This document shows, one piece after another, positions 1 through 7,250 of a stretch of DNA of 11,751 nt. Source of the DNA: Candidatus Poribacteria bacterium (GTDB lineage Bacteria > Poribacteria > WGA-4E > B28-G17); NCBI GenBank assembly GCA_003645735.1, contig QNBQ01000017.1, positions 1 through 11,751 of the forward strand. Direction: 5' to 3'. The position numbers and the translations under genes were made by a program. The first letter of the stretch is position 1. Each line of letters begins with the position of its first letter. Under the pieces are notes generated by a model, which was not told the origin of the DNA, ran no database searches, and was given only the letters and a program-made list of their open reading frames with translations.

Positions 1-592
1 CCCTTGAAAGGCGGACGAGGGGAAAGCGGGCCTTGAGATCCATCGGCATGCCTAGGCTTTCCAGATAGCTCTCGTATTCCTCCAGATCGGGCTCCAGCGC
101 CCTCTCCATCTTTCTCAGCTCCTCCCTCAGGAGGCGTTCGACCTCCTTATCCCGCTCATCCTCCCCGCTTTCGACCAGAACCCAAACCGCCGTGGCCCCT
201 TCGATGATATGGCGGGCGATCTCATCCCTGAGCGGCGATCTCAACAGCTTCTCAACGTTCCCCTCCGTGAGAGGGGCGCTCCAAAGCGGCTCCTCGATCT
301 CTATGAAGGCGGGATATCTGACGACCATCCGGGGAAGCTTGCCCTCAGTAGGGGGGTTCCCGGGATTCCCGCTCAAATCCACCGTCTCGACGTAGATGTT
401 GGCCAGCTCGGAGGCCGAGCGAAGCCTCTCGACCAACCTCTCCCCCTCCGGCCCCAGCGATCCCCTGTAGAGGACGGACACCCTGTAGGGATCGGCCGGC
501 CAGTTCTCAAGGGCATAACGGTAAACAGGCGTTATACAGGCGGAGGCCGGTTGGAGGGAAAGCAATAGGAGAAGCGGTAGAATCCTCTTCAC
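1..592 (-). CDS. Putative secreted protein or lipoprotein of unknown function (3' end beyond window)
   Basis: The minus strand is open from a GTG at 592-590 to the left edge: 197 codons with no stop, so the C-terminus is missing. A GGAGGA Shine-Dalgarno at 604-599 lies 6 nt before the GTG and fixes this start. The first residues form a short signal peptide (K2, R3, a leucine run at 7-11, then PASA) followed by Cys19. This could be a weak lipobox (ASA-C) or an ordinary signal peptidase I site. The mature part begins CITPVYRYALENW. It has a conserved-looking stretch around residues 95-125 (RYPAFIEIEEPLWSAP) and then a charged, probably helical region rich in Glu and Arg. I recognise no named domain or catalytic motif. 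From memory, similar YRYALE-W-DPY proteins occur in Planctomycetes and relatives. It starts 52 bp after the upstream propeller gene, so co-transcription is likely. That it is a real gene is fairly secure; its function is unknown. Confidence 0.75.
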   Translation of the reverse strand, partial: MKRILPLLLLLSLQPASACITPVYRYALENWPADPYRVSVLYRGSLGPEGERLVERLRSASELANIYVETVDLSGNPGNPPTEGKLPRMVVRYPAFIEIEEPLWSAPLTEGNVEKLLRSPLRDEIARHIIEGATAVWVLVESGEDERDKEVERLLREELRKMERALEPDLEEYESYLESLGMPMDLKARFPLVRLSR

Positions 593-598
593 CGTCGT

Positions 599-604
599 TC
601 CTCC
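599..604 (-). promoter_or_regulatory. Ribosome binding site setting a GTG start
   Basis: GGAGGA on the minus strand ends 6 nt before the GTG at 592-590. No competing ATG lies at the head of the signal peptide, so this site decides the start of the leftmost gene. Confidence 0.7.
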
Positions 605-616
605 GGGCGAAGCGTT

Positions 617-637
617 GGGCCGCCCGCGAGCCGGCCC
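617..637 (-). other. Small GC-rich hairpin between operon genes
   Basis: GGGCCG (617-622) and CGGCCC (632-637) can pair as a 6-bp stem with a 9-nt loop, just after the stop of the propeller gene ending at 645. No T-run follows on the minus strand, so it is not a typical intrinsic terminator. It could protect mRNA ends or be a chance result of high GC. Confidence 0.3.
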
Positions 638-644
638 GTCAAGC

Positions 645-3600
645 TCATCTGAAGCAGATCAGCCTTCCGTCCATCGTGGCCAGGTATAGCCGCCCATAGG
701 CGGCCGCCATGCCGTCGAAGACGGGGGGCGAGTCGAGCTCATACCTCGCCAGATCCCTCCCATCGGAGGCCGACACCACGAGCAGCATCCCCCCTCTCCT
801 CCCCTCCAGGGCCTCCGCCTGCTCCTTCAGCTTCCTCTGGATCTCGGGGTCCTTATACCGGTCGAACGCCTCCTCCTCGTCCACCAGATCGGGAGGGCCG
901 GCTATAAACAGCGTCCCATTGGCGAGAACCATCGCCCTCACCAGTATCGGAACCTCCCTGCTCCACCTGTGCTCGATCCTCGGAACCCTGATCTTCTTGG
1001 AGGCTTTGATCAGCTTGGGCTCTTTATCGGCGCAGAAGAGGTGGTATTCCAGCGGGGTGGTCCATCTGAAGTATTGGGGCTTTCGGCCGAAGCCGTAAAC
1101 GCGGGACTCGTCGAAGACGAGTATCCTTCCGGCGGGTGTGAACCGCCCGGCCTGGGGCCATCCGCCCGCCCCTCCCATGAAGGTCTTGCCGTAGATCCAG
1201 TAGGATCTGTGGAACCAGGAGTCGTCCAAGAAACCGAACGGGCAGAACAGATGTGCCCCTTCGCCCCTCTGATCCCTCGGGTTGGAGGGCGTAACGGGGG
1301 GAAGCTCCTCGCCGTTCAGCTTGAACCTCTGTGAGCGCATGTATACGTAGCGGCCGTCGCAGGAGAGGATGTCCGGCAGCGCGGGGGGCATGTTCAAGCC
1401 GCGCATCTTCACCTGGAGGTTCTCCCCGGTCACGGGATCCCGATCGTCTATCACCGTCTCGGATAGCAGCTCGCCCGTTTCCGCATCCAACCTCACAAGC
1501 CGCATGCCCCCGTCCAAGAAAGCCGATCTGCCGGCGACGCAGTAGACGACCCCGTCCCAGACCAAAACGCTCCCGTGAACGGGCCAGACCGACTCCACCT
1601 GTTCGAACGCCACCAGCCGCAGATCCGCCGGCGCCGCCCTGAACCTCCATACCAGCTTCCCATCCGACGCTCGCAGGCAATAAACCCATCCATCAGCGCA
1701 TCCGAAGAGAACCCGCCCTTTGTAGATCGTCGGCGGCGAGTCGATCCTTCCCCCGGCCGTGTAAGACCAGAGAACCTCTCCGCTTTCGGCGTCCAGGGCG
1801 TAGAGGGTGTGGGCGTCGATCGAGGCGATGAAGACCTTCCCCTCGGCTATCGTCGGGCTTGAGAGCCTGCCGCCCAGCTCGACCTCCCAGGCGCGCTTCA
1901 GCTGGGTCGGAACGGGGCTTTTCGTCCGACCGCTCCGAGCCGGGTCGCACCGGTAGGTGGGCCACTCATCCTCGGAGGGCTGGGGGGCCTCCATCGGCTC
2001 GCCGTAGGCAGGCCCCTTCTCCAGCCTCCCATCTCCCGCCCGCCTCAACAGGTTCCACCTGGTGGGCGATTCGGGGGCCAGCGCGCAAAAGCCGCACAGC
2101 TTAGCCTCGGGATAACAGGCGCAGTCGTGCGGAGGAGCGTAGATCAAACCGTTGCAGGGCATGATCCCGTAAAGACAGCCGCCCCTGACCCAGTGGTGCA
2201 CCATCCACCGCCTCGCGCGGAAATCAACGAACTCGATCCCCGTCCTCGAGGTCAGGATATACCGATCGGTGGCCTTGGCCCGGTAGCATCTCTGATGGAA
2301 CCAATGTGCATCGATATCGGGTAGGAACCTTATCTTGACCTGGCCCGTGTAGGGATCCCGCCCGGTGAACTCGCCCGAGTCCCTCCCCCTCGCCGTCTCC
2401 CCGCACCAGACGAGCCCGCCTATGACCAGTATATCCTCGGGCGAGTTGTGGCCCACGCGGGGGTAATCGGAGCTCCAGAGCACCTCGCCCGTCTCGGCCG
2501 AGAGGGCCGTCATGACCCTAGTTCCGCCCGTGAACAGGATCACGTCTTTATAGACCACGAGCGTGGGGCCGTAGTTGGTCGGGATGGGCGATTTCCTGGC
2601 GATCGGCTCCGATCGCCACACCTCCTCGCCCGTCTCGCGGTCAAGACAGATTATCCTCTCGCCGTCGTGAAAGTAGACGTGTTTATCATCCGCGGCCAGC
2701 GTCAGCGGGGCGACCCTGTAGCTCCTCTCCCAGAGGAGATCGCCGCTTTCGGCGTCGATCGCCGTAAGCGCCCTTTCCTTCTCATCCCACGGCCACTCCC
2801 GCGCCACCCTCGCTTTTTCCTTTCCGATCCCCCTGTTGACCTGCCTGTATTCCTCCCATCTGATCGGGTTCCTGTTCACCACGGCGAATATCACGCCTTT
2901 CGATACGATCAGCTCCTCCGCCCCCTCCGTGCCCTCGTATGTCCTGACGGTTTTCCCCGTCGCGGCGTCCAAGGCCGAGATGGGCGCGTCGATCCCCAGG
3001 GTGACGTATACCCTGTCGCCGATCGCCACCAATCTACGGGGCAGCTGGGCATGCCCGCTCTTGAAGGGCCACATATGGGGGAACCATTTGGGGATCGATC
3101 GCTTCCAGAGGATCACCCCGTTGAAGGCGTCCCTGGCGATGAGCGACCATTTGGGGGGGAGCATGATCGAGGCGGTCGGCCCCTCGTCGAAGATGTAAAA
3201 GATCCTCCCGCCGGAGGAGACCAACGCGCTCATGCTGGCCATGTGATCGTGATGTCTCGACCACCTGGGGCTTCCGACCCACTGGAGCCGGCGGGGCGGG
3301 CCGACGAACCAGTCGTGCGACACGGCGTTGTTGGAGGGATCGTGCAGGTAATGCGTCCACTCGTCCATGCCCTCAGGACGGGGTTTGACGAGCATCCGAA
3401 GCCCTTCCTTCTTTCCCCTGAAGTAGGCCACGCCGCCCGGAGCCAAAACCCTCATCAGCTCCTGATGTGATACCTCGACCGTCCCCTCGACCACGATCAG
3501 GTTGACCAGGTTATCGATATAGGGCAGATGTTTCCCCCTCCACAGGTCAACGGAGACCCTCCCGTAGAGGCCGAGCGATTTGATATACTCCCTGGCCTTT

Positions 3601-3845
3601 CGGACGTTCGCCTCACTTTTATCCAGGCCGTGAACCAGATAGCTTTCGTTTGCGCACAACGCCGTCGTCAGCTTACCATCGGCGCATCCGAGGTGGACGA
3701 TCAACCCGCCCTTAACCTTCGTCTCCGCTAAGATGCGCTTCGCCAGCTCAGCGGGGGAAGCGCCTTCCTCCCCCGCGGACAGCTGGCCGAAGGCAAGAGA
3801 AGCCATCACTGCGATGGCGGCGAGGATCGATTTTACAAACCTCAT
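645..3845 (-). CDS. Exported methyltransferase-fold / double PQQ-type beta-propeller protein (second copy)
   Basis: This 1066-residue protein has a signal peptide at about 1-24 (MRFVKS, a hydrophobic core, QLSA). Residues 28-145 resemble a class I SAM methyltransferase: a glycine motif at 48-60 (LIVHLGCADGKLT), a second-strand acidic residue D75 (VHGLDKSE) and a post-motif at 130-141 (LMRVLAPGGVAY). The middle glycine of motif I is Ala55 here. A linker, MDEWTHYLHDPSNNAVS (160-176), leads to a first propeller-like region at about 180-600 with blades such as ALDAATG and LDRETGEEVWRS. A cysteine cluster (C557, C564, C575, C577, plus C584 and C587) closes it. A second propeller region starts at EWPTYRCDPARSG (627-639) and has the classic blade LYALDAESGEVLWS. 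GGGGAGG at 3858-3852 precedes the ATG by 6 nt. BamB-type annotation would be misleading, because BamB is a single propeller of about 390 residues. The molecular role is unknown, probably binding or scaffolding outside the cytoplasm. It is the paralogue of the gene 42 bp upstream. Confidence 0.9.
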   Translation of the reverse strand: MRFVKSILAAIAVMASLAFGQLSAGEEGASPAELAKRILAETKVKGGLIVHLGCADGKLTTALCANESYLVHGLDKSEANVRKAREYIKSLGLYGRVSVDLWRGKHLPYIDNLVNLIVVEGTVEVSHQELMRVLAPGGVAYFRGKKEGLRMLVKPRPEGMDEWTHYLHDPSNNAVSHDWFVGPPRRLQWVGSPRWSRHHDHMASMSALVSSGGRIFYIFDEGPTASIMLPPKWSLIARDAFNGVILWKRSIPKWFPHMWPFKSGHAQLPRRLVAIGDRVYVTLGIDAPISALDAATGKTVRTYEGTEGAEELIVSKGVIFAVVNRNPIRWEEYRQVNRGIGKEKARVAREWPWDEKERALTAIDAESGDLLWERSYRVAPLTLAADDKHVYFHDGERIICLDRETGEEVWRSEPIARKSPIPTNYGPTLVVYKDVILFTGGTRVMTALSAETGEVLWSSDYPRVGHNSPEDILVIGGLVWCGETARGRDSGEFTGRDPYTGQVKIRFLPDIDAHWFHQRCYRAKATDRYILTSRTGIEFVDFRARRWMVHHWVRGGCLYGIMPCNGLIYAPPHDCACYPEAKLCGFCALAPESPTRWNLLRRAGDGRLEKGPAYGEPMEAPQPSEDEWPTYRCDPARSGRTKSPVPTQLKRAWEVELGGRLSSPTIAEGKVFIASIDAHTLYALDAESGEVLWSYTAGGRIDSPPTIYKGRVLFGCADGWVYCLRASDGKLVWRFRAAPADLRLVAFEQVESVWPVHGSVLVWDGVVYCVAGRSAFLDGGMRLVRLDAETGELLSETVIDDRDPVTGENLQVKMRGLNMPPALPDILSCDGRYVYMRSQRFKLNGEELPPVTPSNPRDQRGEGAHLFCPFGFLDDSWFHRSYWIYGKTFMGGAGGWPQAGRFTPAGRILVFDESRVYGFGRKPQYFRWTTPLEYHLFCADKEPKLIKASKKIRVPRIEHRWSREVPILVRAMVLANGTLFIAGPPDLVDEEEAFDRYKDPEIQRKLKEQAEALEGRRGGMLLVVSASDGRDLARYELDSPPVFDGMAAAYGRLYLATMDGRLICFR

Positions 3846-3852
3846 CTCCGAC

Positions 3853-3880
3853 CTCCCCTTTTCAAGCCAATTGAGGGGAG
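3853..3880 (-). promoter_or_regulatory. Hairpin that pairs the Shine-Dalgarno of the second propeller gene
   Basis: CTCCCC at 3853-3858 and GGGGAG at 3875-3880 pair. TCAA at 3862-3865 and TTGA at 3871-3874 add four inner pairs, leaving a 3-nt bulge and a 5-nt loop. On the minus-strand RNA one arm is the GGGGAGG ribosome binding site of the gene starting at 3845. The fold would hide it unless ribosomes finishing the upstream gene at 3888 or another factor opens it. A regulatory role is inferred from the pairing only. Confidence 0.4.
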
Positions 3881-3899
3881 CCGGCCATCACCTGCCGGC
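3880..3899 (-). other. GC hairpin across the upstream stop codon
   Basis: GCCGGC occurs at 3880-3885 and again at 3894-3899. It is self-complementary, giving a 6-bp stem with an 8-nt loop that contains the TGA stop (3890-3888) of the first propeller gene. It abuts the Shine-Dalgarno-pairing hairpin and shares base 3880 with it. No T-run follows, so termination is unlikely. Confidence 0.3.
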
Positions 3900-6800
3900 C
3901 CCCAGACACACCACCTCTCCGTTCATCAGCGATATGAACAACTTCCCCCTCGCGGCTATCATCCCGTCGAAGACGGGGGGCGATTTGAGCTGGTATTCCG
4001 CTAGCGTCTCGCCTGTGGAGGCCGATACGGCCCGCAGGACCCCTCCCCTTCTGCCCTCGATCGGAGCGGCCGGATCGCTCATATCGAGTATATCGGGCGG
4101 CCCGGCGATGAAGAGGGTTTTATCGGCCAGGATCATCGCCCGCACGATCACCGGCACCCGCCTCGTCCACAGATACCTAACCCTCGACCTCTCCACCCGC
4201 CTTCTGCCCTTAGTCTTGATCTGAGGCGGCATGAGCTGTCTGCTTGCGCAGAACAGCTGATAACGGGTGTTTCCGAGGCCGATATGTAGGAGGTTGCCGT
4301 ATCTGGTGCGACCATATCCGTAGACGTTTTCGCCGTCCAGCACCAGCAACCTGCCCGAATGTTCCACGTTGCCGACCCTCCACCACCCTCCCCATCCCGC
4401 TTTCATCTTCGTCCCGATGATCCAATATGTCCTGTGCCACCAGGAGTCGTCCAGGAAACCGGCTGGGCTGAAGAGGTGGGGTATCCTTTCCTTCCGCGGC
4501 CGGCAGTCCAGATCAAACGCCAGATGGCGCATGAAGATCGACTCGCCATCGCTCGAGAGCACATCCGGCAATGCACCCGGCATATCCGTCCCTTTAATCA
4601 CACCCCTCGGCTCCTCGCCCGTTTTGGGATCGCGGCTATCTATCCGCCTCGCAGCGAGCCTCTCGCCCGTCACCGGGTCGAGCTTATAGAGGTAAATTCC
4701 CCCGTCAAGGAAGGAGGATCTGCCGGCGGCGAAGTAAAGCGCATCGTTCACCACCAACACGCTGCCGTGGACGGGCCAGACCGATTCGAGCTGATCGTAA
4801 GCTACGATCCTTCTGTCCTCGGGGGCCGCCCTGAACCTCCAGACGAGTTCCCCATCGGATGCCCGCAGGCAGTAGACCCAGCCGTCGGCGCAGCCGAATA
4901 TGACCAAGCCCTTATAGATCGTAGGCGGAGAGTCGATCCTCCCTCCGGCGGTGTAGCTCCAAAGCACCTCCCCGCTTGCGGCGTCCAGGGCGTAGAGGGT
5001 GTGCGTATCGATCGAGGCGACGAAGACCCTTCCACCGGCCGCAACGGGCGCGGTCAGCCTGCCGCCGATCTTCTTAGACCAGAGCTGGACGAGCTGAAGC
5101 GGGACCGCCGACCTTGTGTATCCGCTGCGGCTGGGATCGCCCCGATACGTAGGCCAATCGCCCTCGGTTTCGCCCCCCTCAAGCCATCCCCCGACGACCT
5201 CATCGTAAGCCGGGCCTTTCTCGAGCTGATCGCCAAGCGAGTCGACCTCGATAGGCGACCACCCCTTCCGTTTCGGAGCCAGGGCGTAAAAGCCGCTCAG
5301 CTTGGCCTCGATGTAGCAGGCGCAGGAGTGTTGAGGGACGTAAAGCAAGCCGTTACAGGGCAAAACCCCGTACTGGCAAGCGCCCCTCACCCAGTGGCTC
5401 GGTATGGCCCTGCCCGTCTCGATGTCGATGAACTCGACGCCGGCCCTGCCGGTTATGATGTATCGATCGGTCGCCCTGTTTCTGTGACAGCGGTGGTGTC
5501 CCATGCCGATCGTGTAGAATTTGCTGTCCGGCGGCCGCTGCTTTTTGATCTCCCCGGTTTTCAAATCCCGGGCGGCGGTGATCCCCGGGTCGCGCGCCCT
5601 CACCAGGTTTCCCGTCCACACCAGCCCTCTAATCACCAGGACGTCCACCGGGGAGTTGTAGCCCTCCCTACACGGACAGCTCCACAATCTCTCGCCGGTC
5701 TCCGCCGAGAAGGCTATCAGCTCCCCGGGCGGCGCATCCCCGCCACGGCTCGTCACGATCCACTCCACCCTGCCCCCTTTCGCCTCCTTCGGGGCGGCCC
5801 TATCGGCCGACAACACCACGCCGTCGCATACGACCAACGTGGGCGTCGACCAGGCCGGCCGTCTCAGGCTTATCGGCCTGGAAGACCTCCAGATCACCTC
5901 GCCGCTTTTCGCATCTAAGCAGATAACCTCCTTCGTGTTTTCGATGTAAACCCTCCCATTGCTCACCGCCAGGGCCGTTGGCATGATCTCGTAGGTGTCC
6001 TCGTCGTGCTTGGTCCACAGGATCCGCCCCGTCTCAGCCTCGATCGCCATCAACCTCTTCATCCTCGTGGGGGGACGCGGGCCGAAGGGTCTGGCTGCCG
6101 CCTGGGCCGCTTCCTCTGGGTCGACCGTCCCGGCTATGACGTAAAGCACCCCGTCGTCGTAAACTATCTCACAGGCGCCCTCCGTCCCCTCGTAGACCTT
6201 GAGGATCTCGCCCGTTGCGGCGTCGAGGGCCGTCACAGGCGCGCCGTATCCCAGCGTGACGTAGACCCTATCGCCTACGGCCACCAGCCTTCTGGCCAGA
6301 TCGGCCGGGCCGCTTCTGAACCCCCTCAGATGCCCCTCCCACGGGCCCACAGGCCGCTTCCAAAGCAGCACGCCGCTGAAGGCGTCCCGCGCCACCAAGA
6401 ACCATTTCGGCGGATAGGCCACCGACGCCCTGGGCGCCTCATCCTGGATGTAAAAGATCCTGCCCCCGGAGGAGACGACGACGCTGATGCTGGAGAGGTG
6501 GTCGTGGCTCCTGGTCCATTTCGGGCCGGCCACCCACTGGATGTGGAAGGGCGGGCCGACCAGAAGGTCGTGGGACACGGCGTTGTTAGAGGCATCGTGC
6601 AGATAGTGCGTCCACTCGTCCATCTCCTTCGGCCTGGGTTTCACGACCTTCCTCCAACCCTCCCCCTCCTTGATGTAGGCGACGCCCTGCGGGGCCAAGA
6701 CCCGCATCAGCTCATCGAGATCCACGTCGGCCTCGACCACGGCCAGGTTGACGAGGTTATCGTTGTAGGGAAGTCGATCCCCCCTCCACAGATCGACCGA

Positions 6801-7079
6801 TACCCTTCCGTAAAGCCCGAGCGATTTGATGTGTTCCCTGGCCTTCTCGACGAGGGCCTCGTCTCCCTCAAGCCCGTGGACGAGGAAGCCCTCCCTTCTC
6901 CCCAGGGCCGCCGTCAGCTTACCATCCCCGCATCCTATATGAACGATCAACCCTCCCTTGATCCCCGTCTCCTCGAGGATCTTCCCGGCCAGCTCCTCGG
7001 GCGAAGGGCCTTGTTCCGCCCAGGCCAGGAGGGGGATCAAGGCGAGGACGGCGGCCGAGAGGATCGCCGCATATCTCAT
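3888..7079 (-). CDS. Exported methyltransferase-fold / double PQQ-type beta-propeller protein (first copy)
   Basis: I place the start at the ATG at 7079, giving 1063 residues. GGGAGGGGG lies 5 nt upstream, the signal peptide begins directly (MRYAAILSA ... LLAWA, cleavage near 21), and the length matches its paralogue. An in-frame ATG at 7115 would only add 12 polar residues. Residues 25-140 form a methyltransferase-like domain with an intact GxGxG (HIGCGDG, 47-53), E71 after the second strand (VHGLEGDE) and ELMRVLAPQGVAYI (123-136). The usual acidic residue before the glycine motif is His47. DEWTHYLHDASNNAVS (154-169) links to the first propeller region (about 172-600), which ends in the cysteine set C568, C575, C586 and C588. 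The second propeller region starts at DWPTYRGDPSRSG (641-653) and runs to the end. It is the first gene of the leftward operon, behind a predicted promoter. The enzymatic activity is unknown; methyl transfer is doubtful in an exported protein. Confidence 0.9.
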   Translation of the reverse strand: MRYAAILSAAVLALIPLLAWAEQGPSPEELAGKILEETGIKGGLIVHIGCGDGKLTAALGRREGFLVHGLEGDEALVEKAREHIKSLGLYGRVSVDLWRGDRLPYNDNLVNLAVVEADVDLDELMRVLAPQGVAYIKEGEGWRKVVKPRPKEMDEWTHYLHDASNNAVSHDLLVGPPFHIQWVAGPKWTRSHDHLSSISVVVSSGGRIFYIQDEAPRASVAYPPKWFLVARDAFSGVLLWKRPVGPWEGHLRGFRSGPADLARRLVAVGDRVYVTLGYGAPVTALDAATGEILKVYEGTEGACEIVYDDGVLYVIAGTVDPEEAAQAAARPFGPRPPTRMKRLMAIEAETGRILWTKHDEDTYEIMPTALAVSNGRVYIENTKEVICLDAKSGEVIWRSSRPISLRRPAWSTPTLVVCDGVVLSADRAAPKEAKGGRVEWIVTSRGGDAPPGELIAFSAETGERLWSCPCREGYNSPVDVLVIRGLVWTGNLVRARDPGITAARDLKTGEIKKQRPPDSKFYTIGMGHHRCHRNRATDRYIITGRAGVEFIDIETGRAIPSHWVRGACQYGVLPCNGLLYVPQHSCACYIEAKLSGFYALAPKRKGWSPIEVDSLGDQLEKGPAYDEVVGGWLEGGETEGDWPTYRGDPSRSGYTRSAVPLQLVQLWSKKIGGRLTAPVAAGGRVFVASIDTHTLYALDAASGEVLWSYTAGGRIDSPPTIYKGLVIFGCADGWVYCLRASDGELVWRFRAAPEDRRIVAYDQLESVWPVHGSVLVVNDALYFAAGRSSFLDGGIYLYKLDPVTGERLAARRIDSRDPKTGEEPRGVIKGTDMPGALPDVLSSDGESIFMRHLAFDLDCRPRKERIPHLFSPAGFLDDSWWHRTYWIIGTKMKAGWGGWWRVGNVEHSGRLLVLDGENVYGYGRTRYGNLLHIGLGNTRYQLFCASRQLMPPQIKTKGRRRVERSRVRYLWTRRVPVIVRAMILADKTLFIAGPPDILDMSDPAAPIEGRRGGVLRAVSASTGETLAEYQLKSPPVFDGMIAARGKLFISLMNGEVVCLGAGR

Positions 7080-7084
7080 CGTTT

Positions 7085-7093
7085 CCCCCTCCC
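7085..7093 (-). promoter_or_regulatory. Ribosome binding site deciding the 7079 start
   Basis: GGGAGGGGG on the minus strand ends 5 nt before the ATG at 7079-7077. It favours this start over the in-frame ATG 36 nt upstream, and the signal peptide then begins at residue 1. Confidence 0.65.
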
Positions 7094-7160
7094 TTTTCAC
7101 CGTCTCCCCATGCATATCACTTTAGCCGTCAACGGTTGAAGGGCGGTCGGGCAGATCGTC

Positions 7161-7202
7161 AACGGGCCGAGCATCCCCACACCTCTGACAGCGCGGCCCG
7201 TT
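7161..7202 (-). promoter_or_regulatory. Perfect 9-bp inverted repeat at the predicted 5' end of the leftward mRNA
   Basis: AACGGGCCG (7161-7169) and CGGCCCGTT (7194-7202) are exact reverse complements separated by 24 bp. With the leftward promoter as predicted, transcription would begin near 7204, so the stem would sit at the very 5' end of the transcript, about 80 nt before the start codon. No T-run follows. It could stabilise the 5' end, serve as a riboregulator or RNA-binding site, or act as a DNA operator. Confidence 0.45.
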
Positions 7203-7210
7203 CGGTCAAC

Positions 7211-7239
7211 CATATATCACACCTTTGACCCCCTGTCAA
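7211..7239 (-). promoter_or_regulatory. Predicted sigma70-type promoter for the propeller operon
   Basis: On the minus strand a perfect TTGACA (7239-7234) is followed after 17 bp by TATATG (7216-7211), which matches TATAAT at four of six positions. Transcription would start near 7204 and leave a leader of about 125 nt before the ATG at 7079. Promoter rules for this lineage are unknown. Confidence 0.5.
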
Positions 7240-7250
7240 GCTTTGAGGCG

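Noticed and set aside
192..568. Plus-strand frames at 192-395 and 209-568
   Set aside because: They are opposite the GTG-started secreted protein gene, which has a ribosome binding site and signal peptide; the plus frames show neither.
617..637. Intrinsic terminator after the downstream propeller gene
   Set aside because: The GC stem is only 6 bp with a 9-nt loop and no T-run follows; the next gene begins 25 nt beyond the stem.
4359..5918. 519-codon plus-strand frame opposite the upstream propeller gene
   Set aside because: It shadows the well-supported minus-strand gene and has low-complexity Arg/Pro/Gly composition, no motifs and no convincing ribosome binding site. The same applies to the frames at 2448-3470 and 6006-7139.
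645..7079. Quinoprotein dehydrogenase or BamB outer-membrane assembly factor
   Set aside because: The repeats are PQQ-type, but I see no PQQ-site vicinal cysteines in the expected context or cytochrome CxxCH motif, and the two-propeller architecture with a methyltransferase-like head does not fit BamB.
7114..7220. ATATCAC repeated exactly 100 bp apart (7114-7120 and 7214-7220)
   Set aside because: Seven bases is short and the flanks differ, so it is probably coincidence.
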